Source of the DNA: UBA1240 sp045599185
GTDB lineage: Bacteria > Spirochaetota > Spirochaetia > Treponematales > Treponemataceae
Direction: 5' to 3'
Length of the DNA stretch: 64,000 nt
NCBI GenBank assembly: GCA_045599185.1
Contig: JAZRVO010000012.1
Location: 186,001 to 250,000 of the forward strand
Of this stretch, positions 26,124 to 33,600 are shown piece by piece. The notes below the pieces were generated by a model. The model did no database searches. It was given only the letters and a program-made list of their open reading frames with translations, and was not told where the DNA came from. Made by a program: the position numbers and the translations under genes. Numbering within the stretch: position 1 is the first letter of the stretch; every line of letters starts with the position of its first letter.

Positions 26124-27922
26124 TTCTTTACTCCTTTTTTGACAGCGGAAATTTTCTGCTGTTTTCCGCCTTTGTTTTTAGCTGCGTTTTCTTCCTGTTT
26201 CTGCTTCATAATTTTATTTATGAACATCTGCTGGAAAAGCTGGAGGAAGTTACTCAATGTCCAGTACAGAATCAAACCCGAAGGTGCGTTGTAAACAATG
26301 AAGAAGAAGAAAATCGGCATTCCGTACATCATGTACTTCATTGAAGCGTTTGCACCGTTCTGCGGCGTAGTTGCGCTGGTAATTTTTGTAAAAATCAATT
26401 GAGAAACAACGTAAACTATCGGCAGTATGTGAAGTTCATTTCCAAGCAGCGGTATGTTGAAACCGAATGTAAGAACCTTGTCACCAACCGAAAGATCCGG
26501 AATCCAGCCCGGAATGAACATTGCTCCGCGGAATTCAAAATAGTTGTTGAACAGGTTGTACATTGCAAAAATTATCGGGAACTGAATGAGCATAGGCAGA
26601 CAGCCCGTCATCGGGTTGTAGCCTGTTTCCTGATAAAGCTTTGCCATTTCCTGATTAAGTTTTTCAGGCTGGTTCTGGTATTTTGCCTGCAATTCCTGCA
26701 TGCGCGGCTGAATTTCCTGCATTTTTACCGATGAAAGCGACTGCTTTTTGGTAAGGGGAAACAGAGCCACTTTAAGAAGAATAGTCATTAAAATGATTGA
26801 AACGCCCCAGTTAGGAACAACGATATACAGAAGTTCCATAATACACTTAAGGAAAACTTCAAGCCAACCCAAAAGGCCGCTGCTTTCCATACAGTCGTTC
26901 AGGCGCAAGCCGGAAACTTTCCAGGCGTTGTCATCAACATTGTTGTAACGCTTAAGCATTTTTTCAGTGCGCGGACCAAGGTAAACATAGAAACTGTCCT
27001 GATTCTTCTGACCGGAAATTGCACCGCGAGTAAGGTAAACCTGGGCATTTGAATAATCCGGTTTTGAATCATAGCGCATTGAATAAAGTGCCTGATTGAA
27101 ATTCTGAGAAGCCGGGGCAACAAGAACGGTAAAATACTTGCCTGCAACACCAATCCACGTATAAGGCTTGTCGTAGTTCTGGGTTTTACCCGGCGTAACC
27201 ATCTGCTTTTTCTTCTTTTCACCTGAATATGAGAAGAAATTGCGGTATTCGTACTTGTTACCTTTCTGGTCATAGTAAGGGCCAATTTGAGGCGGCGTAC
27301 ACAAGGTATATGAATTGTTATTCAAGTTAAGGCCGTAAAAGTTTTCGTCACCGTCAACAATAACGTCCATCTTGAAAAGATATTCATCGTCTTTAAAAGT
27401 ATACTGCTTGATAAGGGTAAATACGCCGTCAGTTCCATTTGCGTTTTTTACGGCAAGCTTTTTATAAAAACCAATAGTGTGGTCATCAATAACCTTTGCA
27501 TTAAAAAGGTCGTTAATTACGGCATTTTCAGCACCGCCCAGCACTACGGAAAATGCACGCTTGGTTTCGGTTACGTTATCTGCCATCTGCAAATATTCGC
27601 CGTTATCTTTGTGGTTAAGCAGTCTGTAACTGATAATGTCACCGCCGCGGTTTGTAAAAACAGCTTCTACAACGTTTGTGCGGATTGTATAAGTCTGTTC
27701 TTCAATTGCTGCAGTTTCTTCTTCGTTAACGACAACGGCACTTACTGCCTGCTCAAGTTCTAGAGAAGGTTCTGCATTTGCTTCAACGGAAGAATCGGCA
27801 GCAATTTCTGTCTGCTGTTCAGCAGGCATCTCTGCCGGCGGAAAAAATTTGTACTGAATAAAAAAACTTGCCATCAGAACAACTGTCGAAAGGACAATTG
27901 CCAATATGGTATTTTTTTCCAT
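26120..27922 (-). CDS. yidC: Membrane protein insertase YidC
   Basis: Inserts and folds inner-membrane proteins with or without Sec. It is 600 residues, the Gram-negative long form: N-terminal TM (about 5-22), large periplasmic beta domain (about 60-340), then five TM helices including VPNWGVSIILMTILLKVALFPL with the conserved Arg/Lys groove region and MKYMMYGMPIFFFFIVYNAPSGLILYW. A Lys-rich C-terminal tail follows. The start at 27922 is preferred over an ATG at 27949 because CAGGAGC lies about 7 bases before it. The 127 bases separating it from yidD hold no gene. Confidence 0.96.
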   Translation of the reverse strand: MEKNTILAIVLSTVVLMASFFIQYKFFPPAEMPAEQQTEIAADSSVEANAEPSLELEQAVSAVVVNEEETAAIEEQTYTIRTNVVEAVFTNRGGDIISYRLLNHKDNGEYLQMADNVTETKRAFSVVLGGAENAVINDLFNAKVIDDHTIGFYKKLAVKNANGTDGVFTLIKQYTFKDDEYLFKMDVIVDGDENFYGLNLNNNSYTLCTPPQIGPYYDQKGNKYEYRNFFSYSGEKKKKQMVTPGKTQNYDKPYTWIGVAGKYFTVLVAPASQNFNQALYSMRYDSKPDYSNAQVYLTRGAISGQKNQDSFYVYLGPRTEKMLKRYNNVDDNAWKVSGLRLNDCMESSGLLGWLEVFLKCIMELLYIVVPNWGVSIILMTILLKVALFPLTKKQSLSSVKMQEIQPRMQELQAKYQNQPEKLNQEMAKLYQETGYNPMTGCLPMLIQFPIIFAMYNLFNNYFEFRGAMFIPGWIPDLSVGDKVLTFGFNIPLLGNELHILPIVYVVSQLIFTKITSATTPQNGANASMKYMMYGMPIFFFFIVYNAPSGLILYWTLSNFLQLFQQMFINKIMKQKQEENAAKNKGGKQQKISAVKKGVKK

Positions 27923-28049
27923 GAGTATAAGCTCCTGATAAAAGGGCAAAAATGCGCGGGCAAATTTCCCCTGTGGCGAAAAATCAGAGTTTCATAAATT
28001 TTTCTGGAACATTTCAAAAAATTAAGAAGAAATCCCTTAAAATGAAAAT

Positions 28050-28268
28050 TTACGGAACCGGATCGTATCCGCCTTTGTTATAAGGATTACAACGTAATAT
28101 GCGTTTTAATGCCAGAATAGATCCTTTCAGAGAGCCGTATTTTTGAATTGCTTCAAGAGCGTACTGAGAGCACGTAGGATAAAACCTGCATGCAGGAGGA
28201 AACAGCGGAGAAATAAACCGCTTATAAAAACGGATTAGAACGCATAAGATACGAGAAACTAAATTCAT
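28050..28268 (-). CDS. yidD: Membrane protein insertion efficiency factor YidD
   Basis: A 72-residue amphipathic protein that aids YidC-dependent insertion. The family core is intact: YKRFISPLFPPACRFYPTCS (three conserved Cys region), YGSLKGSILALKRILRCNP and the C-terminal GGYDPVP. Overlaps rnpA by 4 bases in the usual rpmH-rnpA-yidD-yidC order. Confidence 0.95.
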   Translation of the reverse strand: MNLVSRILCVLIRFYKRFISPLFPPACRFYPTCSQYALEAIQKYGSLKGSILALKRILRCNPYNKGGYDPVP

Positions 28269-28630
28269 TGATTTAAAAGTCCTGCTTTAGAAAAAAGCAA
28301 TCTTAATTGTTCACACCGCGTATGGAACGAGTCATTTTTTGGATAAACAAGAAGAAGCATGTCATATCCGGTGTTCAGGTGTGATTTAAGGTGACGATAG
28401 GCTTCGCGACTTAGGCGTTTTGAATAATTACGCTCAACTGCCAGACCGTAACCCCTTGGGAGTGTAAAAGCAATGCGATTTATTTGTTGATTGTTAGCTT
28501 TGTAAAAAAGCTTTGCACCAAAAACGCTAACCTTTTTCCCTTCCCTAAAAAGGTTCCGTATTGTATCCGGCCTTTTTATTTTTTCCTCGCGGCAAAAAAG
28601 ACCGGTTTTTTCAAAGTCCGTTTCAATCAC
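28265..28630 (-). CDS. rnpA: Ribonuclease P protein component
   Basis: Basic protein subunit that helps the RNase P ribozyme process tRNA 5' ends. It is 121 residues; the RNR-type motif region appears as VERNYSKRLSREAYR (about 75-89), and the N-terminal IRNLFREGKKV matches the family start. The start is GTG at 28630; the upstream GAGG is very close to it, so a later start is possible. It lies 12 bases after rpmH. Confidence 0.92.
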   Translation of the reverse strand: MIETDFEKTGLFCREEKIKRPDTIRNLFREGKKVSVFGAKLFYKANNQQINRIAFTLPRGYGLAVERNYSKRLSREAYRHLKSHLNTGYDMLLLVYPKNDSFHTRCEQLRLLFSKAGLLNQ

Positions 28631-28642
28631 CTCAAACTAAGA

Positions 28643-28798
28643 TCAGTAAGGCTTCTTTTCGTCAGAAACAGTGAGCTTTTTGCGACCCTTCTGTCTGCGA
28701 CGTTTAAGAACGAGGCGGCCGCCTCTAGTCTTCATGCGTGCGCGAAAACCAAATTTTCTGTTGCGTTTAACTCTGCTTGGCTGATATGTCCTTTTCAT
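28643..28798 (-). CDS. rpmH: 50S ribosomal protein L34
   Basis: A 51-residue, very basic ribosomal protein, read directly from the minus strand (too short for a 60-residue ORF cut-off). It begins MKRTYQPSRVKRNRKFGFRA and continues RMKTRGGRLVLKRRRQKGRKKLT, the classic L34 sequence, with a short acidic-basic tail ending KKPY. AAGGAG precedes the ATG, and a strong promoter lies upstream in the end of the DUF721 gene. Confidence 0.97.
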   Translation of the reverse strand: MKRTYQPSRVKRNRKFGFRARMKTRGGRLVLKRRRQKGRKKLTVSDEKKPY

Positions 28799-28876
28799 GA
28801 ACACGTCTCCTTTATGATAAGGTTATGCATAGGCAAAACCCTGATTTGAAAATATTTGACCAAATGTAGGTGACAG

Positions 28877-28905
28877 ATTGTAGATAATAAATAAGAATTG
28901 GTCAA
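28877..28905 (-). promoter_or_regulatory. rpmH promoter
   Basis: On the minus strand, -35 TTGACC (28900-28905), a 17-base spacer and -10 TACAAT (28877-28882), overlapping the end of the DUF721 gene. The predicted leader is about 70 bases. It lets rpmH-rnpA-yidD be transcribed independently of dnaA-dnaN-recF. Confidence 0.7.
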
Positions 28906-29435
28906 CTGTCTTGTATGTTTTTTTTCATTCTCTCAAAAATTTCAGCAAGTTTCGGATCCAAAGGCTTCCTTTCAGGCTGCCTGCCGTTATTTTCTCTGGC
29001 TTCAAGCTCTTCATAATGCCTGCGCTGTTCTTCCAAAGGTGCAAGCTTTCTGTCAAGTTCGGCTAAAAGCTGGGCACGGCTTGGCCTTGCTTCATCATCC
29101 TGCCTGTATTTTTCCTGTTCAAAACTCATTCTGCTAAGCTTAAAAGACAAATTTGAAACATTAAGGCTGGGGCTTTTCATTTTAAGGCCTTTAAGAATGT
29201 AAGCCTTGTTCATCTGCAAAAGCTGAATCCAGCCGGAATGGTCTACTTCAACAACAAGGCAGCCGTTTTTCAAGTCCATAACCCTGCTGTGGGCAGCAAG
29301 CTGAGGCCCGCTGTTGTAAATTGATTCAACAATCTCTTTCCAGACATTTACCAGATTGCGCTCGCCTTTATTAATTCCCGTATAATTGAACCACTGGTCA
29401 ACAAGTTCACTTGCTCTGCTAATTTGATTTGACAT
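28902..29435 (-). CDS. DUF721 (DciA-like) protein
   Basis: A 177-residue protein. The N-terminal DUF721 domain (about 8-95) has the VWKEIVESIYN...HSRVMDLKNGCLVVEVDHSGWIQLLQ pattern; the rest is a charged helical tail (about 105-177). DUF721/DciA proteins load or operate the DnaB replicative helicase in bacteria lacking DnaC or DnaI. Its place between recF and rpmH beside the origin supports that role. Overlaps recF by 17 bases. Confidence 0.88.
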   Translation of the reverse strand: MSNQISRASELVDQWFNYTGINKGERNLVNVWKEIVESIYNSGPQLAAHSRVMDLKNGCLVVEVDHSGWIQLLQMNKAYILKGLKMKSPSLNVSNLSFKLSRMSFEQEKYRQDDEARPSRAQLLAELDRKLAPLEEQRRHYEELEARENNGRQPERKPLDPKLAEIFERMKKNIQDS

Positions 29436-30501
29436 TCCAACTACCGTTTTCTATTTCAAAAATCTTCGTGCCGGATTTTTTATAGTTTTCGTAAGGTTCG
29501 CCCGGCAGAAAAGTACAGAAAAGCTGGTCATATTCCGGCAGAAGGCTTACAACTTTCTGTCTCTTAACCGGGTCAAGTTCCAAAAGCACGTCATCCATAA
29601 GCAGAACCGGCTTTTTCTGGGTGTGGGCGCAGTAATAAAGCGACTGCATTATGCGAAGCAAAATTGAAAGCATTCGCCGCTGGCCGGTTGAAGCACCGGG
29701 TACAAAAGCCTTTCCGTTCTGCACAAAGCGAATCTGGTCACGGTGCGGTCCGCTCATGGTTGTTTCAAGAACTTTGTCGCTATCCCTTTTCTGAAGCAGA
29801 AGTTCCTGCACTTCAACAGCAGTTTCAACTTTCCACGAAGGATAATAGACAATCTTTACGTTTTCAATGCCCGTAATTTTCCTGTAAAGGTCTGCAAAGT
29901 AAACGTTGAAATAATGTATTACGTCCCTGCGCTTTTTCTGAATTTCAAGGCCGGTTTCTGCAAGCTGCTGGTCAAGAACATCCAGAAGGCCGTAATTATG
30001 CTCTTTAAGAATTGTATTCCGTGATTTAAGCAGCTTTTTATAGCGGCGCATTAAATCAACGTAAAAAGCATCATGCATGGTAAGGGACTGGTCTATAAAA
30101 AAACGCCGCCTCTCCGGCTCACCAGCAACAAAGTCCATGTCGCTGTGACAGAACAGAACGCACGGAATTGTGTTTACCAGCTCCTTGCGGTCTTTTACCT
30201 GCTTTCCGTTCCGTTCAATACGCTTCTTTGAATCCTGATAAAAAACACCGACAATATTCGTCCTTTCATTTGAATCCTTGAACATTGTACGCACGCTGAA
30301 TTCTTTTTCTCCGTAGCGCACAATTTCACTTTCACTTCGGGTTCTGAAAGATGAAGCATAGGAAACATAATACAAAGCTTCAAGCAGATTGCTTTTTCCC
30401 TGACCGTTCTGTCCTACAAAAAAAACTTCCCTTGCAAAAGTGTCCATCGTATCATTCTGCAGGTTCCTGAAATTAGTCAGGGAAAGATTTAAAAACGGCA
30501 A
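29419..30501 (-). CDS. recF: DNA replication and repair protein RecF
   Basis: SMC-like ATPase that helps load RecA at gaps with RecO/RecR. It is 360 residues: Walker A GQNGQGKSNLLEALYY (about 31-46), the ABC signature region ASTGQRRMLSILLRI, Walker B PVLLMDDVLLELD. All present. It begins 3 bases after dnaN, in the usual dnaA-dnaN-recF order. Confidence 0.96.
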   Translation of the reverse strand: MPFLNLSLTNFRNLQNDTMDTFAREVFFVGQNGQGKSNLLEALYYVSYASSFRTRSESEIVRYGEKEFSVRTMFKDSNERTNIVGVFYQDSKKRIERNGKQVKDRKELVNTIPCVLFCHSDMDFVAGEPERRRFFIDQSLTMHDAFYVDLMRRYKKLLKSRNTILKEHNYGLLDVLDQQLAETGLEIQKKRRDVIHYFNVYFADLYRKITGIENVKIVYYPSWKVETAVEVQELLLQKRDSDKVLETTMSGPHRDQIRFVQNGKAFVPGASTGQRRMLSILLRIMQSLYYCAHTQKKPVLLMDDVLLELDPVKRQKVVSLLPEYDQLFCTFLPGEPYENYKKSGTKIFEIENGSWNVKSN

Positions 30502-30504
30502 TTA

Positions 30505-31608
30505 CTACTCCATCTGCATAGGCATGATGATATGGAAATAATCTTCTGCCGGTTCAGGGCGCATGGTAATTGCCTTCATGCGTTCAGTAAATTCAACACA
30601 AATGCGGTCAGAGTTGATTACTTTAAGCGGTTCATCAATGTAGTTGTAATTTACGGCAATTTTTATAGATTCACCGTCATACTTGCACGGAATTTCTTCC
30701 TTGGCAGTACCAATTTCAGATTCCTGACAGCTGATTGTCAAAGCACCCGGATTGATTTCAAAATAAATGCGGCGTGATTTCTGTTCAACGTATAAACCAA
30801 CGCGGTGAAGGGCTTCTACAAATTCCTTTTTTTCTACTTCAAAACTGCTTGCCTGACTTTCCGGAATTACGCGCTGATAGTTAGGAAACTGGCCGTCAAT
30901 TAAAACCGACGAAAGTTCATAATTGCCAAACTTGAAGAAAATTGTCTTGTCAAGAACGGCAACAAAAATAAGGCCTTCGGAAGAAGCACGCTTTGTAATA
31001 ATGTTGAGAACCTTTGTAGGAATAATTACCGGATCAAAAGTTTCCAGAGGATTGATAAGCGGCTTTGAAACAAATGCAAGACGGCGTCCGTCGGTAGAAA
31101 CCATTACAAGCTTGTCGTCGCGCTTTTCAAAATAAATGCCATTCATAAAATAGCGAGTCTGGTCGTTAGAAACTGCAAAAATAGTCTGGTTAACCATTTT
31201 CTTAAATTCTTCAGAAGCAATTTCAAAATAAGGCACGCTGTCGTTAATTGAAAATTCAGGGAATTTGTCGCTTGCCATGCTTTTAAGCTTAAAGCTTGCC
31301 TTTTTGTTTACAGGCTTAATATGAATGATTGAATCATTCTGGCTTAATTCAATGTCACCGCTTGGCAGTGAATTTAAAGTGCTTAAAAGCTTGTCACAAA
31401 ATACAGTTGTCGTTCCCGGCTCATCAATGTCAACGGGAATGCGGGTTTCAAAGTTAACTTTTGTATCTGTTGCCTTTATGGTAAGGCTTCCGTTTTCTGC
31501 CAAAAAGTAAACGTTAGACAAAATTGACAGTGCATTTTTTGTTGAAATAATTTCCTGTGCAATTGAAAGTTCTTTTGCAAGTGCATCTTTGTCGAAAGTA
31601 AATTTCAT
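30505..31608 (-). CDS. dnaN: DNA polymerase III subunit beta (sliding clamp)
   Basis: Processivity clamp for the replicase, a homodimeric ring with three similar domains per chain. It is 367 residues, normal length, with the usual start MKFTFDKDALAKELSIAQ and end FHIIMPMQME. GGAGGAAAA precedes the ATG. It follows the oriC region and probably shares a transcript with recF and DUF721. Confidence 0.97.
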   Translation of the reverse strand: MKFTFDKDALAKELSIAQEIISTKNALSILSNVYFLAENGSLTIKATDTKVNFETRIPVDIDEPGTTTVFCDKLLSTLNSLPSGDIELSQNDSIIHIKPVNKKASFKLKSMASDKFPEFSINDSVPYFEIASEEFKKMVNQTIFAVSNDQTRYFMNGIYFEKRDDKLVMVSTDGRRLAFVSKPLINPLETFDPVIIPTKVLNIITKRASSEGLIFVAVLDKTIFFKFGNYELSSVLIDGQFPNYQRVIPESQASSFEVEKKEFVEALHRVGLYVEQKSRRIYFEINPGALTISCQESEIGTAKEEIPCKYDGESIKIAVNYNYIDEPLKVINSDRICVEFTERMKAITMRPEPAEDYFHIIMPMQME

Positions 31609-31835
31609 AAGGTTTTCCTCCGGTTTATTATTTTTGTTTAAATTTAAATATAAGTAATAATAATAATAAGCTCTGTTGAAAACTGTAAAACCCGTTTATT
31701 TTGTTATAATGAAAGGTTTTAACTCTGTTGAAAACTTAAGGTTTCTGGCAGAAAGTTTTCAACAAATTCACAAAAAAAAATATTTTCAAAAGTTTTCCAC
31801 AAGATAAAGCCGTTTAATTCACAGCTTTTCTTTTA
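31609..31835. other. Predicted chromosomal replication origin (oriC)
   Basis: The AT-rich dnaN-dnaA gap contains four DnaA-box-like nonamers: TGTTGAAAA at 31674-31682 and 31726-31734 (minus orientation), TTTTCAACA at 31756-31764 and TTTTCCACA at 31793-31801 (plus). On the minus strand the first box is followed by GAGC and then TTA repeated five times (31655-31669), the box / GC-rich / DnaA-trio order of the Bacillus basal unwinding element. AT-rich DNA continues toward dnaN. Gene direction flips here, supporting an origin. A possible -10 (TATAAC) for dnaN lies inside. Confidence 0.85.
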
Positions 31836-33491
31836 CTATATTCCCCTAATTTTTCTTTCAAGGCTCTCTATGCGCGTTTCCAAAGTCGGATCCTGCTGCT
31901 TCTGGTTTTCAATCTTGCTTATGCCGCTCATAACCGTTGTGTGGTCTCTTCCGCCAAATTCAGCACCAATTTCGGTAGTTGAATAATTAAGGCCTTCCAT
32001 ATTATACGCAAGGTACATGGCAATGTGCCGCGGCAAAACAATATTCTGAGAACGCTTCTTGCTTTTAAGGTCTACAAACGAAAGCCCGAAAGATTCGGCA
32101 ACAACTTTCTGAATAGTTTCAATGGTAATGCCTTCCTGCGAAACTGAAATAAATTTATCGCGAAGCAGGCGCTGAACATTGGAAACAGTAATTTCCTGTC
32201 CGGTAACTTCTACGTAACTTACAATCGTCGTTAAAGAAGATTCAAGGTCGCGCACATTGGTGGCAACATTTTTTGCAATAAGGTCCAAAACTTCGTTAGA
32301 AACTTTTACATTTTGACTTTCAAGTTTTTTACTTAAAATTGCTAGGCGCGTTTCATAATCCGGCGGGCTTAAATCAATTGAAAGACCGCGGCCAAAGCGG
32401 CTGCGCAAACGGTCAGAAAGGTTTTGAATTTCTGAAAGAGGGCGGTCGCATGTAAAAACCATCTGGTGGTTGGCTTCGTAAAGCGCGTTGAACGTATGAA
32501 AAAGTTCTTCCTGTGTTTCTGCCTTTTTCTGCAAAAAGTGAATATCGTCAATCAGCAGAACGTCAGCAGTGCGGTATTTGGCCTTAAATTTCTGGGTTGT
32601 CTGTTCCCTTATCGATTCAATAAATTCGTTGGTAAAGTTTTCTGCCGTAACGTAAATAACCTTGCCGCCGCGGCTAGAATAAATTTCGTTGCCGATGGCC
32701 TGCATAAGGTGGGTTTTTCCTAAGCCTACGTTGCCGTAAATTAAAAGCGGGTTTTTTGCAGTGCCCGGGTTTTTGGCTACGGCAATTGCACAGTTATAGG
32801 CCATTGAAGAATTTTCGCCCATAACGAAGTTTGAAAAAGTATAGGAAGGGTTTAAAAGGCTGTGCTTTTTTACCGCAGAAGAAACCTGCACTTTGGGTGC
32901 AGCATTTACGGCCTGCGGCTGAAAACTGCTGTTATTAATAGAAGAAAACTGCTCGTTTTGAGTGTTTTGCATATTTTCGCTTGCAAACTGGGTCTTAAAC
33001 TGCTGAACGGGCTGGCTAAAATTCTGCATACCGTAAGAACTAGCAGAACCGGCAAAATTAGCTGCCATGCCTGTTGCAGGCTGGTTCTGCATGTGCTGAC
33101 CGTTAAAACCGTTTACCGGCTGACCAATAACCTGCGGCTGAACAGGTGACTGCTGGCTGAATCCGCCGTTTGAAAAATTATTCTGCGGCACCGGCTGAGA
33201 AGGTACAGGCTGCTGTACGGCTTGTGCAACAGGCCTAATCTGATAATCAATCGTTACGTTTAAACCGGAAACTTCCAGAAGTTTTCCGGCTAAGAGTCTT
33301 TCATAGCTGTTTTTAAAGCGTTCTTTTATAAAGTTTGTGGGTACACCAAGAGTTATTTTATTGTTATCAAAAGAAATGAAGCAAATGCGGAACCAGAGAA
33401 GAAATTCCTGGCTTTTTCCTGCGTTGGCAAATTCTTCGGAAATCTGGCGCATGGCTTCGTCAAAAAAAACACTGTAATCAGATGCAGACAT
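31836..33491 (-). CDS. dnaA: Chromosomal replication initiator protein DnaA
   Basis: Initiator ATPase that binds DnaA boxes and melts oriC. It is 551 residues, about 100 longer than usual. Domain I (about 1-85) starts MSASDYSVFFDEAM; domain II is a long Gln/Asn/Pro/Ser-rich linker (about 95-215); domain III has Walker A GNVGLGKTHL, Walker B LLIDDIHFL and sensor motifs; domain IV ends with the box-binding GGRDHTTVMSGISKI. The start at 33491 is chosen over an in-frame ATG at 33548 because it fits the family N-terminus and a TATAAT lies exactly 6 bases before it, implying a leaderless mRNA. Divergent from gyrB. Confidence 0.97.
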   Translation of the reverse strand: MSASDYSVFFDEAMRQISEEFANAGKSQEFLLWFRICFISFDNNKITLGVPTNFIKERFKNSYERLLAGKLLEVSGLNVTIDYQIRPVAQAVQQPVPSQPVPQNNFSNGGFSQQSPVQPQVIGQPVNGFNGQHMQNQPATGMAANFAGSASSYGMQNFSQPVQQFKTQFASENMQNTQNEQFSSINNSSFQPQAVNAAPKVQVSSAVKKHSLLNPSYTFSNFVMGENSSMAYNCAIAVAKNPGTAKNPLLIYGNVGLGKTHLMQAIGNEIYSSRGGKVIYVTAENFTNEFIESIREQTTQKFKAKYRTADVLLIDDIHFLQKKAETQEELFHTFNALYEANHQMVFTCDRPLSEIQNLSDRLRSRFGRGLSIDLSPPDYETRLAILSKKLESQNVKVSNEVLDLIAKNVATNVRDLESSLTTIVSYVEVTGQEITVSNVQRLLRDKFISVSQEGITIETIQKVVAESFGLSFVDLKSKKRSQNIVLPRHIAMYLAYNMEGLNYSTTEIGAEFGGRDHTTVMSGISKIENQKQQDPTLETRIESLERKIRGI

Positions 33492-33497
33492 AGGCGT

Positions 33498-33527
33498 ATT
33501 ATACTCTGTCTTGTAATTTTTCCGCAA
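33498..33527 (-). promoter_or_regulatory. dnaA promoter, predicted leaderless
   Basis: On the minus strand, -35 TTGCGG (33522-33527), an 18-base spacer and -10 TATAAT (33498-33503), then 6 bases to the ATG. The predicted transcript starts at the start codon. No DnaA box is obvious within it. Confidence 0.65.
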
Positions 33528-33600
33528 TACAGATATACTTTTTATCATAATTTTCTATTATATGTGTCAATTCTAAGCACTAAAACATTCAAGGACAAAA

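Noticed and set aside
28265..28630. Start of rnpA at an upstream ATG
   Set aside because: No in-frame ATG exists between the rpmH stop and GTG 28630, so GTG is the earliest possible start.
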